Shown: positions 1 through 7,071, numbered from the stretch's first letter. The stretch is 7,135 nucleotides of DNA from Desulfuromusa sp. (GCA_029934095.1 JAOZMV010000070.1:1-7135); one strand, 5' to 3'. Numbers and translations: made by a program. Notes: generated by a model not told the origin, from the letters alone.

Positions 1-16
1 GCCATCATGTTTAATC

Positions 17-46
17 TTTACAGGTGAACTTGAACTGTGGTAGATA
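17..46 (+). promoter_or_regulatory. Possible sigma70-type promoter for rpsO
   Basis: A -35-like TTTACA (17-22, five of six consensus bases) is followed after 18 bases by a poor -10-like TAGATA (41-46, three of six). It would place the transcript start near 53, about 60 bases before rpsO. The -10 match is weak and rpsO could equally be read from an upstream gene outside the window, so this is a tentative call. The rest of 1-115 shows no gene I can support. Confidence 0.25.
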
Positions 47-115
47 TCGCAGCTTGTAGACCTCGCTTTAAATCGCCACGCCACTGGCTTTATTGAACTT
101 AAAAAGGAGATTATC

Positions 116-382
116 GTGCTCGGCACAGAACGCAAACAAGAAATCATTAATGAGTATAAGCGTCATGAAGGTGACACCGGTTCCCCTGAGGTGCAAATTG
201 CACTTTTGACCGAACGGATTACTTATCTGACAGATCATTTTAAAACCCACAAAAAAGATCATCATTCGCGGCGCGGCCTGTTACAGATGGTCGGTCAACG
301 CCGACGATTGCTTGATTATTTAATCAGGCAGGACATCGGGCGCTACAAGACAATAATTAAAGCTCTCGGTCTTCGCCGTTAA
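116..382 (+). CDS. rpsO: 30S ribosomal protein S15
   Basis: This is a small-subunit ribosomal protein that binds 16S rRNA in the platform at an early assembly step. The protein is 88 residues, the usual length for S15. Family hallmarks are visible: the N-terminal [12 protein letters not shown] stretch (about residues 16-27), the helix with LTERI and [19 protein letters not shown] (about 31-56), and [10 protein letters not shown] (about 60-69), ending in GLRR. The start is GTG at 116, chosen because AAGGAGA (104-110) lies five bases upstream and because the protein begins as S15 normally does ([11 protein letters not shown]). It stands upstream of pnp, the classical arrangement, with an intrinsic terminator directly after its stop codon. 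In E. coli S15 represses its own translation through a leader structure; I could not recognise such a site here. Confidence 0.98.
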   Translation: MLGTERKQEIINEYKRHEGDTGSPEVQIALLTERITYLTDHFKTHKKDHHSRRGLLQMVGQRRRLLDYLIRQDIGRYKTIIKALGLRR

Positions 383-384
383 AA

Positions 385-428
385 AGAGCAGCATGTCCTG
401 AAGGGCATGCTGCTTTTGTATTTTTATT
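385..428 (+). terminator. Intrinsic terminator after rpsO
   Basis: AGCAGCATGTCC (387-398) pairs with GGGCATGCTGCT (403-414) as a 12-bp stem with one G-T pair, closed by a TGAA tetraloop (399-402). A T-rich run follows (414-417, then 421-425). The stem begins five bases after the rpsO stop codon. It should end many rpsO transcripts and leave some readthrough into pnp, since the T run is interrupted by GTA. Confidence 0.88.
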
Positions 429-432
429 ACCG

Positions 433-505
433 AGCTGTGGAGGCTGTCCGGAGAGAACCTCTGAAATAATTTTCAGAGATTGTCTCAGGCCAACCTCCTA
501 TAGCT
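433..505 (+). promoter_or_regulatory. Long imperfect stem-loop in the pnp leader
   Basis: A nested set of complementary arms folds the region between rpsO and pnp. AGCT (433-436) pairs with 502-505. GGAGG (439-443) pairs with CCTCC (494-498). GAGA (451-454) pairs with TCTC (483-486). CTCTGAAA (459-466) pairs perfectly with TTTCAGAG (471-478) around a TAAT loop. There is no T run after it, so it is not a terminator. In E. coli the pnp leader is a long duplex cut by RNase III and then used by PNPase to limit its own synthesis. The position here fits such a role, which is inference by analogy. Confidence 0.55.
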
Positions 506-521
506 ATTTAGACCAAGCGAA

Positions 522-541
522 GATTCCACATGGGTGGAATC
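522..541 (+). promoter_or_regulatory. Perfect hairpin just upstream of the pnp ribosome binding site
   Basis: GATTCCAC (522-529) and GTGGAATC (534-541) form a perfect 8-bp stem with an ATGG tetraloop (530-533). It ends nine bases before the Shine-Dalgarno sequence of pnp. It has no T run, so termination is unlikely; an RNA-level control or stability element is more plausible. The hairpin also contains the in-frame GTG at 534, which argues against that codon as a start. Confidence 0.5.
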
Positions 542-550
542 GATATTCAA

Positions 551-555
551 AGGAG
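551..555 (+). promoter_or_regulatory. Ribosome binding site deciding the pnp start
   Basis: AGGAG at 551-555, within AAAGGAGAA, lies eight bases before ATG at 564. This supports [10 protein letters not shown] as the true N-terminus. An in-frame GTG at 534 would add ten residues unlike the family, has no such site, and is buried in a hairpin. Confidence 0.85.
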
Positions 556-563
556 AACAAGAT

Positions 564-2663
564 ATGGCCTTTCATAAGGTTGAAGTAGAATTCAATGGTC
601 AACCATTGACGATTGAAACAGGTAAGGTTGCCCGTCAGGCTGACGGTGCAGTTATTCTTACTTACGGTGAGACTAAGGTGCTTTGTACCGTAGTTTCAGC
701 AAAAAAAATGCGGTCCGGTCAGGATTTTTTCCCTCTGACCATCAATTATGCTGAAAAATTTTATTCAGCAGGAAAAATTCCCGGTTCATTCTTCCGCCGA
801 GAGCGTGGGACTACTGAGCGTGAGACCTTGATTTGTCGTCTTATCGACCGTCCGATGCGCCCACTGTTCCCCAAGGGTTACATGTTTGAAACTCAGATCA
901 TGCCATCGGTTATTTCTGCCGATCTGGTTAATGATCCGGATACCCTGGCTATGGTAGCTGCTTCAGCGGCTGTGGCAGTCTCGGGTATCCCGTTTGAAGG
1001 TCCGATTGCCGCTGTTCGGGTTGGTCGTGTTGAGGGTCAGCTTATTGCTAATCCGACCAACGAGCAGATTGCAGAGAGTGATCTTGAAATCATTGTTTCC
1101 GGCTCCAAAAATGCGGTGATGATGGTTGAGGGTGAGTCTGAATTCTTCACTGAAGCTGAGATGCTCGATGCCATCTTCTTTGGCCACACCGCCCTGCAGC
1201 CGTTGATCGCAGTACAGGAAGAACTGGCTAAGTTGGTTGGTAAGGAAATGCGGATCTTTGAAGTTCCTGCTGCTGATGAAGCGTTGGTCGCCAAAGTGAC
1301 TGAACTGGCTGAAGCAAAAGTAGCTGTTGCTGCCAAAATACAGACCAAACAGGAGCGCTATGCTGCTCTGGGCGATATCCGTACTGAAGTCAAAGAGCAA
1401 TTGGCTGAGGAGTTTGAAGGGCGTGAGGAAGAAATTTCTGCAGCTCTGGGTGCAGTGGAAAAGAGAGTTATCCGTCAGATGGTCACAAAGGATCGGATCC
1501 GGATTGATGGTCGTGATATGACCACTATCCGTCCCATCAGCTGTGAAGTGGGAGTTCTTCCCCGTGCTCATGGTAGTGCCTTGTTTACTCGTGGTGAAAC
1601 CCAGGCTCTGGTGGCTGCGACTCTCGGCACAAAAGTTGACGAGCAGCGCATGGACAATGTTCAAGGTATGGATTTCAAAAAATTCATGCTCCATTATAAT
1701 TTCCCTCCATTCTGTGTTGGTGAGACCAGTATGCGACTTTTTCCGGGTCGCCGGGAAATTGGTCACGGGATGCTTGCAGAGCGTAGTATTGCTCAAATTT
1801 TACCGGGACATGAAGATTTTCCTTACACCATTCGCGTGGTCTCTGACGTGCTTGAATCAAACGGTTCATCGTCAATGGCGTCGGTCTGTGGTGCTTCTCT
1901 GTCACTGATGGATTGTGGTGTGCCAGTGTCTGAAGCGATTTCAGGCATCGCCATGGGTTTGATTAAAGAGGGTGACGATGTTGCTGTGCTCTCCGATATC
2001 CTCGGTGATGAAGATCACCTTGGTGATATGGATTTTAAAGTTACTGGTTCGGCCAAAGGAATCACTGCGCTACAGATGGATATCAAGATCAGCGGCGTGA
2101 CCAAAGAGATTATGCAGCAAGCTTTGGAGCAGGCACGTGAAGGTCGAATTCATATTCTTGGCGAAATGGCAAAAGCGATTGCTGTGCCGCGTGCCGAACT
2201 TTCAGAACATGCTCCACAGATTACCAGTATCAAGGTGAAATCTGATCAGGTGAGAACCGTTATTGGTTCAGGCGGTAAGAATATTCGCGGGATTATTGAG
2301 GCCACTGGTTGTGCTATCGATATTGAGGATGATGGTACTATTAAGATTGCTTCCACCGATGGTGCTGCTGCCAAGCAGGCTATCCAGATGATCCGCGATC
2401 TGACCCAATCAGCAGAAGTTGATAAGCTCTATATGGGTACAGTTAAAAAGATCATGGAGTTTGGTGCTTTTGTTGAGATTTTCCCCGGAACAGATGGTCT
2501 GGTTCATGTCTCTGAACTGGCAAAAGAGCGGGTAAGAAATGTTACCGATGTCCTGAATGAAGGGGACAAAGTATTGGTAAAGTGTATTGGTGTTGATCGC
2601 CAGGGCAAGATCAAGCTTTCTCGTAAGGCGGCACTCGGTATGGAATTGCCTGTAGAGGGTTAA
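564..2663 (+). CDS. pnp: Polynucleotide phosphorylase (PNPase)
   Basis: This cytoplasmic enzyme degrades RNA 3'-to-5' by phosphorolysis, releasing nucleoside diphosphates, and is a central part of mRNA turnover. The protein is 699 residues, normal for the family. Its order is a first RNase PH domain (about 12-145, with the FFRRE loop and [12 protein letters not shown]), an all-helical linker (about 240-320), a second catalytic RNase PH domain (about 323-456 plus its C-terminal part), a KH domain with the GSGG loop at 568-571, and an S1 domain (about 620-690, with [14 protein letters not shown]). The metal and phosphate site is intact in [12 protein letters not shown]: by alignment with E. coli D486, D492 and K494, the residues here are D484, D490 and K492. 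The protein ends soon after the S1 domain. It follows rpsO and its terminator, so it is probably read partly by readthrough, and its leader is structured. Confidence 0.98.
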   Translation: MAFHKVEVEFNGQPLTIETGKVARQADGAVILTYGETKVLCTVVSAKKMRSGQDFFPLTINYAEKFYSAGKIPGSFFRRERGTTERETLICRLIDRPMRPLFPKGYMFETQIMPSVISADLVNDPDTLAMVAASAAVAVSGIPFEGPIAAVRVGRVEGQLIANPTNEQIAESDLEIIVSGSKNAVMMVEGESEFFTEAEMLDAIFFGHTALQPLIAVQEELAKLVGKEMRIFEVPAADEALVAKVTELAEAKVAVAAKIQTKQERYAALGDIRTEVKEQLAEEFEGREEEISAALGAVEKRVIRQMVTKDRIRIDGRDMTTIRPISCEVGVLPRAHGSALFTRGETQALVAATLGTKVDEQRMDNVQGMDFKKFMLHYNFPPFCVGETSMRLFPGRREIGHGMLAERSIAQILPGHEDFPYTIRVVSDVLESNGSSSMASVCGASLSLMDCGVPVSEAISGIAMGLIKEGDDVAVLSDILGDEDHLGDMDFKVTGSAKGITALQMDIKISGVTKEIMQQALEQAREGRIHILGEMAKAIAVPRAELSEHAPQITSIKVKSDQVRTVIGSGGKNIRGIIEATGCAIDIEDDGTIKIASTDGAAAKQAIQMIRDLTQSAEVDKLYMGTVKKIMEFGAFVEIFPGTDGLVHVSELAKERVRNVTDVLNEGDKVLVKCIGVDRQGKIKLSRKAALGMELPVEG

Positions 2664-2703
2664 TTTTTTGCTTCAATAATCGTTAAAGCAGTACCTTACT
2701 ATT

Positions 2704-2743
2704 GGCTGGTGGAGAGTTTCAACTCTTCACCAGCCCTTTTTTT
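2704..2743 (+). terminator. Strong intrinsic terminator between pnp and dut
   Basis: GGCTGGTGGAGAGT (2704-2717) pairs with ACTCTTCACCAGCC (2722-2735), a 14-bp stem with a single G-T pair and a TTCA loop. After one C, seven T follow (2737-2743). It ends pnp transcription. The T run ends 13 bases before the dut start codon, so the terminator also sits in any dut leader. Confidence 0.93.
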
Positions 2744-2744
2744 C

Positions 2745-2748
2745 AGGA
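2745..2748 (+). promoter_or_regulatory. Ribosome binding site deciding the dut start
   Basis: AGGA (2745-2748) stands eight bases before ATG at 2757, directly after the terminator T run. This selects [11 protein letters not shown] as the N-terminus. The in-frame GTG at 2709 lies inside the terminator stem and has no such site. Confidence 0.7.
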
Positions 2749-2756
2749 ACATTGCT

Positions 2757-3218
2757 ATGCAAAGACCACAGGTTCTGGTAAAAAAACTTCATCCAGATGC
2801 CAGAATGCCTGCATATATGACCGAGTTTGCTGCTGGAATGGATATATGTGCTCTACTGAAAGATGTATTGATAATAGCACCGGGACAACGTTGTCTGGTG
2901 CCAACAGGGTTGGCTTTTGCCATACCGCAGGGATTTGAGGTACAGGTCAGGCCCCGCTCGGGATTGGCAATAAAGCACGGTATTGCTCTGGTCAACTCCC
3001 CCGGTACCATTGATGCTGACTATCGAGGCGAAATTTGTATTATTCTGATCAATCATGGTCTGGAAAATTTCACGATTAGTTCCGGTGATAGAATTGCCCA
3101 GATTATTGTTGCTCCAGTCTCCCAGGCAGAACTGGTTCAGGTCTCAGAGCTCACAGAAACTGAGCGCGGATCAGGGGGCTTTGGTCATACTGGGCAAGTG
3201 AGTCGTGAAAATGGATAA
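2757..3218 (+). CDS. dut: Deoxyuridine 5'-triphosphate nucleotidohydrolase (dUTPase)
   Basis: It hydrolyses dUTP to dUMP and pyrophosphate, keeping uracil out of DNA and supplying dUMP for thymidylate synthesis. The 153-residue protein has the length of a homotrimeric dUTPase. All five family motifs are present in order: motif 1 AAGMDI (25-30), motif 2 RPRSGLA (65-71), motif 3 GTIDADYRG (83-91, with the catalytic-water Asp and the base-binding Tyr), motif 4 GDRIAQ (110-115), and the glycine-rich P-loop-like motif 5 [10 protein letters not shown] (137-146) that closes over the phosphates. Motif 5 has His where Ser or Ala is more frequent, a mild variation. It lies 93 bases after pnp with a strong terminator between them, and its last eight bases overlap the following small gene, suggesting translational coupling. 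How it is transcribed past the terminator is not clear. Confidence 0.97.
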   Translation: MQRPQVLVKKLHPDARMPAYMTEFAAGMDICALLKDVLIIAPGQRCLVPTGLAFAIPQGFEVQVRPRSGLAIKHGIALVNSPGTIDADYRGEICIILINHGLENFTISSGDRIAQIIVAPVSQAELVQVSELTETERGSGGFGHTGQVSRENG

Positions 3219-3480
3219 GTATAAACCGGAAGAGTTGCTTGATTTTCCCTGCCATTACCAATTTAAGGCCATCGGTCTTGAGGGTGACGATTTCAAGGTT
3301 GCCATCATCGCTGCAGCCAGTCAGTTCGTTACTGTCACCGAAAATGCTGTTAAATGTCGTCCTAGCGGTAGCGGCTCCTATCAGGCCATCTCATTATCGG
3401 TCACATTAAATGACTATCAACAACTGGTTGATATCTATGCTGAGATGCGGCAGGTCGCTGGTTTGAAAATGTTACTTTAA
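3211..3480 (+). CDS. DUF493/YbeD-like small protein
   Basis: The 89-residue product resembles the DUF493 (YbeD) family, small ferredoxin-like-fold proteins whose biochemical role is not settled. Visible traits are the [12 protein letters not shown] opening (11-22), where the family usually has a (Y/F)PC.(F/Y).(F/V)K(V/A).G pattern, the central [13 protein letters not shown] stretch (50-62), and the closing amphipathic segment with [10 protein letters not shown] followed by a short hydrophobic end. It has no signal peptide or membrane segment, so it is probably cytosolic. ATG at 3211 overlaps dut by eight bases, and a weak purine-rich AGTGAG (3197-3202) precedes it; GTG at 3205 would add two residues and is less likely. 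Family assignment comes from pattern recall, not a search. Confidence 0.8.
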   Translation: MDKYKPEELLDFPCHYQFKAIGLEGDDFKVAIIAAASQFVTVTENAVKCRPSGSGSYQAISLSVTLNDYQQLVDIYAEMRQVAGLKMLL

Positions 3481-3494
3481 TTCAGCCGGTTTTT
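3458..3494 (+). terminator. Probable weak terminator after the DUF493 gene
   Basis: CTGGTTTGAA (3458-3467) pairs with TTCAGCCGG (3481-3489) as a nine-pair stem with one bulged T and two G-T pairs around a 13-base loop. Five T follow (3490-3494). The 5' arm lies in the last codons of the gene and the stop codon is in the loop. The stem is imperfect and the T run short, so efficiency should be modest. It fits the change from housekeeping genes to the next transcription unit. Confidence 0.4.
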
Positions 3495-3571
3495 ATGCGC
3501 AAAAAACATCATAGTGACTCGATTCTGGAACACTATCCGAATACTCGTGACCTCCCTTTCCCATTCTGGAT

Positions 3572-3600
3572 TTGACTTATAAACTTTTAACATCTATTGT
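3572..3600 (+). promoter_or_regulatory. Sigma70-type promoter for the ugd-prsK unit
   Basis: TTGACT (3572-3577, five of six consensus bases) and TATTGT (3595-3600, four of six) are separated by the ideal 17 bases. The transcript would start near 3607, giving a leader of about 48 bases to the ATG at 3655. A second pair, TTGACC (3607-3612) with AATAAT (3632-3637), is spaced 19 bases and would start inside the ribosome binding site, so I prefer the first. Confidence 0.55.
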
Positions 3601-3627
3601 AGCGCATTGACCAATATTAATGTGCTA
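3600..3627 (+). promoter_or_regulatory. Operator-like inverted repeat at the ugd promoter
   Basis: TAGCGCATT (3600-3608) and AATGTGCTA (3619-3627) are reverse complements except at one position and are separated by 10 bases. The element touches the end of the predicted -10 and covers the predicted transcript start, a typical repressor position. As RNA most of the stem would form only if transcription starts further upstream. The protein that might bind is unknown. Confidence 0.4.
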
Positions 3628-3642
3628 TGTGAATAATTTTCT

Positions 3643-3646
3643 GGAG
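3643..3646 (+). promoter_or_regulatory. Ribosome binding site of the UDP-glucose dehydrogenase gene
   Basis: GGAG at 3643-3646 lies eight bases before ATG at 3655 and fixes the start so that the Rossmann motif begins at residue 7, as usual in the family. Confidence 0.8.
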
Positions 3647-3654
3647 AAAATTCA

Positions 3655-4992
3655 ATGAAGTTAACAATTATTGGGACCGGTTATGTGGGTCTTGTCAGTG
3701 GTGCCTGTTTTGCTGAAATGGGAAATCAGGTCAGCTGTGTCGATATAGATGAGACAAAAATAAACAACCTGAAAAATGGCAAATTACCTATTTATGAGCC
3801 GGGTCTGGATGCCATTGTGCAACGTAATTATGCTGCGGGTCGGTTGCATTTTACCAACAGTCTGGAAGTTGCCATGGCGACCTCCAATATCTATTTTATT
3901 GCGGTTGGTACCCCTCCGGGAGAAGATGGTTCTGCCGATCTGAAATATGTTCTGGCGGTTGCCCAAGAAATTGGTAGTTTAATGACCGACTATGCAATCG
4001 TTATTGATAAGTCAACGGTACCGGTAGGAACCGCAGATCTCGTCAGTGAGACAATTCAAAAAGAGCTGGACCGGCGAAATTTACAGATTGATTTCGATGT
4101 CGTCAGTAACCCCGAATTTTTGAAAGAGGGGGCCGCTATTGACGATTTCATGAAACCGGATCGGGTTGTCATTGGCACTGAAAGTGAGCGGGCCAAGGAT
4201 ATGCTGCGGCAACTCTATGCACCTTTTAACCGGAATCACGAACGAACTATTTTTATGGGTGTACGTGATGCTGAAATGACAAAATATGCTGCCAATTCGA
4301 TGCTGGCGACCAAGATATCCTTTATAAATGAAATTTCCAATCTCTGTGAGTTGATGGGGGTTGATGTTGAAAATGTCCGCCGTGGAATTGGCTCCGATGG
4401 TAGAATCGGGTTTTCTTTCATCTATCCTGGCTGTGGTTACGGCGGATCATGTTTTCCGAAAGATGTTCAGGCCCTTATCCGGATGGCTGAAGATGTCGAT
4501 TTTAAGCCTGAGGTTTTACTTTCGGTAGAAAATCGTAACCTGCAGCAGAAACACTGGTTTTCCCGACATCTTGCGACCCGTTTTGGTGCCGACCTGACAG
4601 GATTAACCTTTGGTGTATGGGGTTTGGCTTTTAAGCCAGGAACTGATGATATGCGTGAAGCCCCAGCTAAAACATTATTGGCTGATCTGGTATCAACTGG
4701 AGCCAAAGCGCTGATTTATGATCCCATTGCGATGGCAGTGGCAGAGAAAGAACTTCCAGCGGAGTGGTTTGAATCTGGACTTATCAGATTTGCTGCAAAT
4801 CAGTACGAGGCGTTGCACGATGTTGACGCCCTGTTGCTGGTGACTGAATGGAAACCCTTCCGCAATCCTGATCTTGAAGCGATGCGCCGCTCAATGCGGC
4901 AGAAAATTATTTTTGATGGTCGTAATCAGTACGAACCTGATTATATCCGCAGTCAGGGTTTTGAATATTTTGGTGTTGGACGAATACTCTAA
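3655..4992 (+). CDS. ugd: UDP-glucose 6-dehydrogenase
   Basis: It oxidises UDP-glucose to UDP-glucuronate with two NAD+, in the cytoplasm, giving a precursor for exopolysaccharide, capsule or modified lipid A. The 445-residue protein has the full UDP-glucose/GDP-mannose dehydrogenase layout: an N-terminal NAD-binding domain with GTGYVG at 7-12 and the acidic VDID at the end of the second strand (29-32), a central dimerisation domain with NPEFLKEG (152-159, including the conserved Lys), the catalytic GCGYGGSCFPKD (259-270, nucleophile Cys266), and a C-terminal substrate-binding domain containing GLAFKPGTDDMREAP. These motifs favour UDP-glucose over GDP-mannose or UDP-ManNAc as substrate, though relatives with other UDP-sugars cannot be fully excluded. 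It has its own promoter candidate and is followed after 18 bases by the histidine kinase gene, so the two are probably co-transcribed. Confidence 0.95.
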   Translation: MKLTIIGTGYVGLVSGACFAEMGNQVSCVDIDETKINNLKNGKLPIYEPGLDAIVQRNYAAGRLHFTNSLEVAMATSNIYFIAVGTPPGEDGSADLKYVLAVAQEIGSLMTDYAIVIDKSTVPVGTADLVSETIQKELDRRNLQIDFDVVSNPEFLKEGAAIDDFMKPDRVVIGTESERAKDMLRQLYAPFNRNHERTIFMGVRDAEMTKYAANSMLATKISFINEISNLCELMGVDVENVRRGIGSDGRIGFSFIYPGCGYGGSCFPKDVQALIRMAEDVDFKPEVLLSVENRNLQQKHWFSRHLATRFGADLTGLTFGVWGLAFKPGTDDMREAPAKTLLADLVSTGAKALIYDPIAMAVAEKELPAEWFESGLIRFAANQYEALHDVDALLLVTEWKPFRNPDLEAMRRSMRQKIIFDGRNQYEPDYIRSQGFEYFGVGRIL

Positions 4993-5010
4993 AGGTACGG
5001 TTGAAAATTG

Positions 5011-7071
5011 ATGCTCACTCCAGTCCTCCTCTGGTCAAATATTCTTTTATGCCCTGCAGCAGGGGTTTTTCTGTTGTTGCGCCGTTCTTATACCACCTCA
5101 ATTTTATTTTTCATTTCCGCTCTATTTTTCATTTCCGGCCTGGCATTTACCAATCTTCGCTCCCTCCAACATCCTGAACAGCTATTTTTGTGGCAGAAAT
5201 ATGGACTGATTTTTGAGGTCACTGCTGTCCTCTGTTGTTATTTTTATACAAAAACCGCCTTCCGGGATAATTCTGAGATATATAAAGGTATTGGCTTCTG
5301 GATATCTGTCATCGTTGCAATATCACTCATCATTTTTGTTATTTCAACCCCCCTGGAGAACTTACTCTTTTCTCCCGATTTTGCTGAAGAACATATTCTC
5401 TTTCTGACAAATGCCGGTTTTGCCCTCTATCTCCTGTTGATGGTTTTTCTGGTATTCGGGTTGGTGCAGTTGGAGAGAACTCTCGCTGGGTTACACCAGT
5501 TACAACGTTGGAACATCAAGCTGATGGTTCTGGGCAGTGGTCTGTTGCTGGGATCCTTTGCTTTATATTTCAGTCATAGTTTGCTGTATCGTTCAATTAA
5601 TATGAGTTATGTAGGAATACGTTCAGCGGCGGTGTTTTTTGCAGTTATAATGTTCTGTTATTCGCTTATATTCCGTGAAACGAGAAGTAAGCTGGCTCTA
5701 TCACGCGGTATTGCCCACCGCTCTTTTGTATTGTTGCTTGTTGGTGGCTATCTGATTTTATTGGGAGTCCTGGGTGAAGGTTTACGCTATCTCAACCTTG
5801 CAACTGCAAAACCAATATTCAACGCCTTAATTCTGATCAGCTGCCTGGTTCTTGCCGTCATATTTTTCTCGGAAAAGTTGCGGCGCAGATTGAAAGTCAC
5901 TCTCCACAAGAATTTTTATCAAAGTAAATACGATTATAAAGAACAGTGGCAAAATTTTGCCAATCGAGTCGCAACAGGGGTCATGTTACCGGAGATTCAA
6001 ACTTCAATTCTCGATTTGTTCTGTGAGTCCCTGGCCTGCAAAGGAGCCGCTTTTTATCTCTATGATTATGATTCAACCAGTTATGTTCATACGGTCTCCT
6101 TTAACTTTAGACGTGACTGGCGACCATTCTCTGAAACTGACCCTCTCATCGTTAAGCTCAAAGAGAAAGATTGGATCATTAATCTCAAGGAGAATCCTGC
6201 TGAATTGAAAGGATCACTGGTTGAGTCACTCGAAGATGTGGAAGCGTTCCTGATTGTTCCACTCTTTTTTGATGAGGAACTGGCAGGCTTTATTGTCATG
6301 GCTGGGCAAATCAATGTTGCTGAAGAATTGACTTATGAGGATTACGATTTATTACGCATGCTCTCTCGCCAGGCTATTGCGACAGTGCAGGGCTTACGCC
6401 TCTCAGAACAATTATCTACCACCAGAGAGTTGGCAGCGATTGGAAGGATTTCGACCTTTGTGCTTCACGATCTTAAAAATCAAGTTTCAGGACTATCATT
6501 GATGCTTGATAATGCCCGTGACTATATTGATGATCCTGATTTTCAGCAGGACATGCTGGAGACGGTGGGAAACACAGTTGAAAACATGAATATTCTGATT
6601 TCTCGCTTAAAAAATATAAAAGAAAAACCTGATCTGGTGATTTCTTCAGTCGCACTGAATAAGATCATTCAAGATGCTGTTGAAACGGCTGGATCCAATG
6701 TCGAAGTCAGTGGAACTTTGGTTCAGGTTGCTGTGGATGAGGAAGAGATATATAAAGTTATTCTGAATTTACTGGTTAATGCTGCTGAAGCGACTGAAAA
6801 CAATCTACCGGTATTGATAAACTATGGACAACGGGATGATCTGGCTTTTATTGATGTGAGTGACTCAGGTTGTGGAATGAGTGCTGATTTTATAGAGAAT
6901 AGATTATTTAAACCCTTTGAAACGACTAAAAAACATGGTTTCGGAATTGGACTCTATCAATGCAAGCAGATTATTGAATCTCACGGTGGGAAGATAGAGG
7001 TTAAAAGTCTGGATGGAGAAGGGACACTATTTACATTGTTACTACCGTTAGCAGTTGAACGATCTTCGTGA
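5011..7071 (+). CDS. prsK: PEP-CTERM/exosortase system-associated membrane histidine kinase, PrsK type
   Basis: This 686-residue sensor kinase very likely phosphorylates a PrsR-type response regulator controlling PEP-CTERM proteins and associated exopolysaccharide. The N-terminal 290 residues hold about nine hydrophobic segments (roughly 4-23, 28-46, 63-80, 94-113, 131-153, 169-188, 200-221, 238-257, 269-287) with no large periplasmic domain. Next come a basic linker with NFYQSKYDYKEQW (301-313), a GAF-like domain (about 315-465), and the kinase core. The phospho-acceptor is His486 in VLHDLKNQ, a PrsK-like H-box. The ATPase boxes are intact: N box NLLVNAAEA (586-594), G1 DSGCGM (618-623), F box FKPFETTK (633-640), G2 GFGIGL (643-648). 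ATG at 5011 is chosen; a TTG one codon earlier is possible, and the upstream AAGG/ACGG is a poor ribosome binding site, suggesting coupling to ugd. The assignment rests on recalled family features. Confidence 0.88.
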   Translation: MLTPVLLWSNILLCPAAGVFLLLRRSYTTSILFFISALFFISGLAFTNLRSLQHPEQLFLWQKYGLIFEVTAVLCCYFYTKTAFRDNSEIYKGIGFWISVIVAISLIIFVISTPLENLLFSPDFAEEHILFLTNAGFALYLLLMVFLVFGLVQLERTLAGLHQLQRWNIKLMVLGSGLLLGSFALYFSHSLLYRSINMSYVGIRSAAVFFAVIMFCYSLIFRETRSKLALSRGIAHRSFVLLLVGGYLILLGVLGEGLRYLNLATAKPIFNALILISCLVLAVIFFSEKLRRRLKVTLHKNFYQSKYDYKEQWQNFANRVATGVMLPEIQTSILDLFCESLACKGAAFYLYDYDSTSYVHTVSFNFRRDWRPFSETDPLIVKLKEKDWIINLKENPAELKGSLVESLEDVEAFLIVPLFFDEELAGFIVMAGQINVAEELTYEDYDLLRMLSRQAIATVQGLRLSEQLSTTRELAAIGRISTFVLHDLKNQVSGLSLMLDNARDYIDDPDFQQDMLETVGNTVENMNILISRLKNIKEKPDLVISSVALNKIIQDAVETAGSNVEVSGTLVQVAVDEEEIYKVILNLLVNAAEATENNLPVLINYGQRDDLAFIDVSDSGCGMSADFIENRLFKPFETTKKHGFGIGLYQCKQIIESHGGKIEVKSLDGEGTLFTLLLPLAVERSS

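Noticed and set aside
1..27. Possible 3' end of an upstream gene (truB often precedes rpsO), reading eight codons to a stop at 25-27
   Set aside because: Eight residues without any recognisable motif cannot support a call, and another frame is open to 43.
480..510. Promoter-like TTGTCT with TATTTA before pnp
   Set aside because: The spacing is 19 bases, the match is poor, and the -35-like part overlaps the leader hairpin arm; not better than chance in AT-rich sequence.
534..563. Upstream in-frame GTG start for pnp, adding ten residues
   Set aside because: The GTG is in a hairpin stem, has no Shine-Dalgarno, and the extra residues are not family-like; ATG at 564 has a strong site at ideal spacing.
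963..1796. 277-codon open frame on the minus strand inside pnp
   Set aside because: It lies wholly antisense to a well-conserved catalytic gene, its translation resembles no family I know, and there is no supporting ribosome binding site or promoter; it is a codon-usage shadow of pnp.
2702..2938. Alternative open frame covering the terminator and the dut 5' end, and the GTG at 2709 in the dut frame
   Set aside because: Both begin inside the terminator hairpin; dUTPase similarity begins after ATG 2757, which has its own ribosome binding site.
3490..3506. GTTTTT...AAAAAC inverted repeat after the DUF493 gene
   Set aside because: Nearly all A-T pairs and short; the T run is better explained as the tail of the preceding GC-containing hairpin.
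3481..3654. Cyclic-di-GMP riboswitch or sigma54 promoter in the gap before ugd
   Set aside because: Such elements would fit the context, but I found neither the conserved GEMM-type core nor a GG-N10-GC -24/-12 pair with acceptable flanks.
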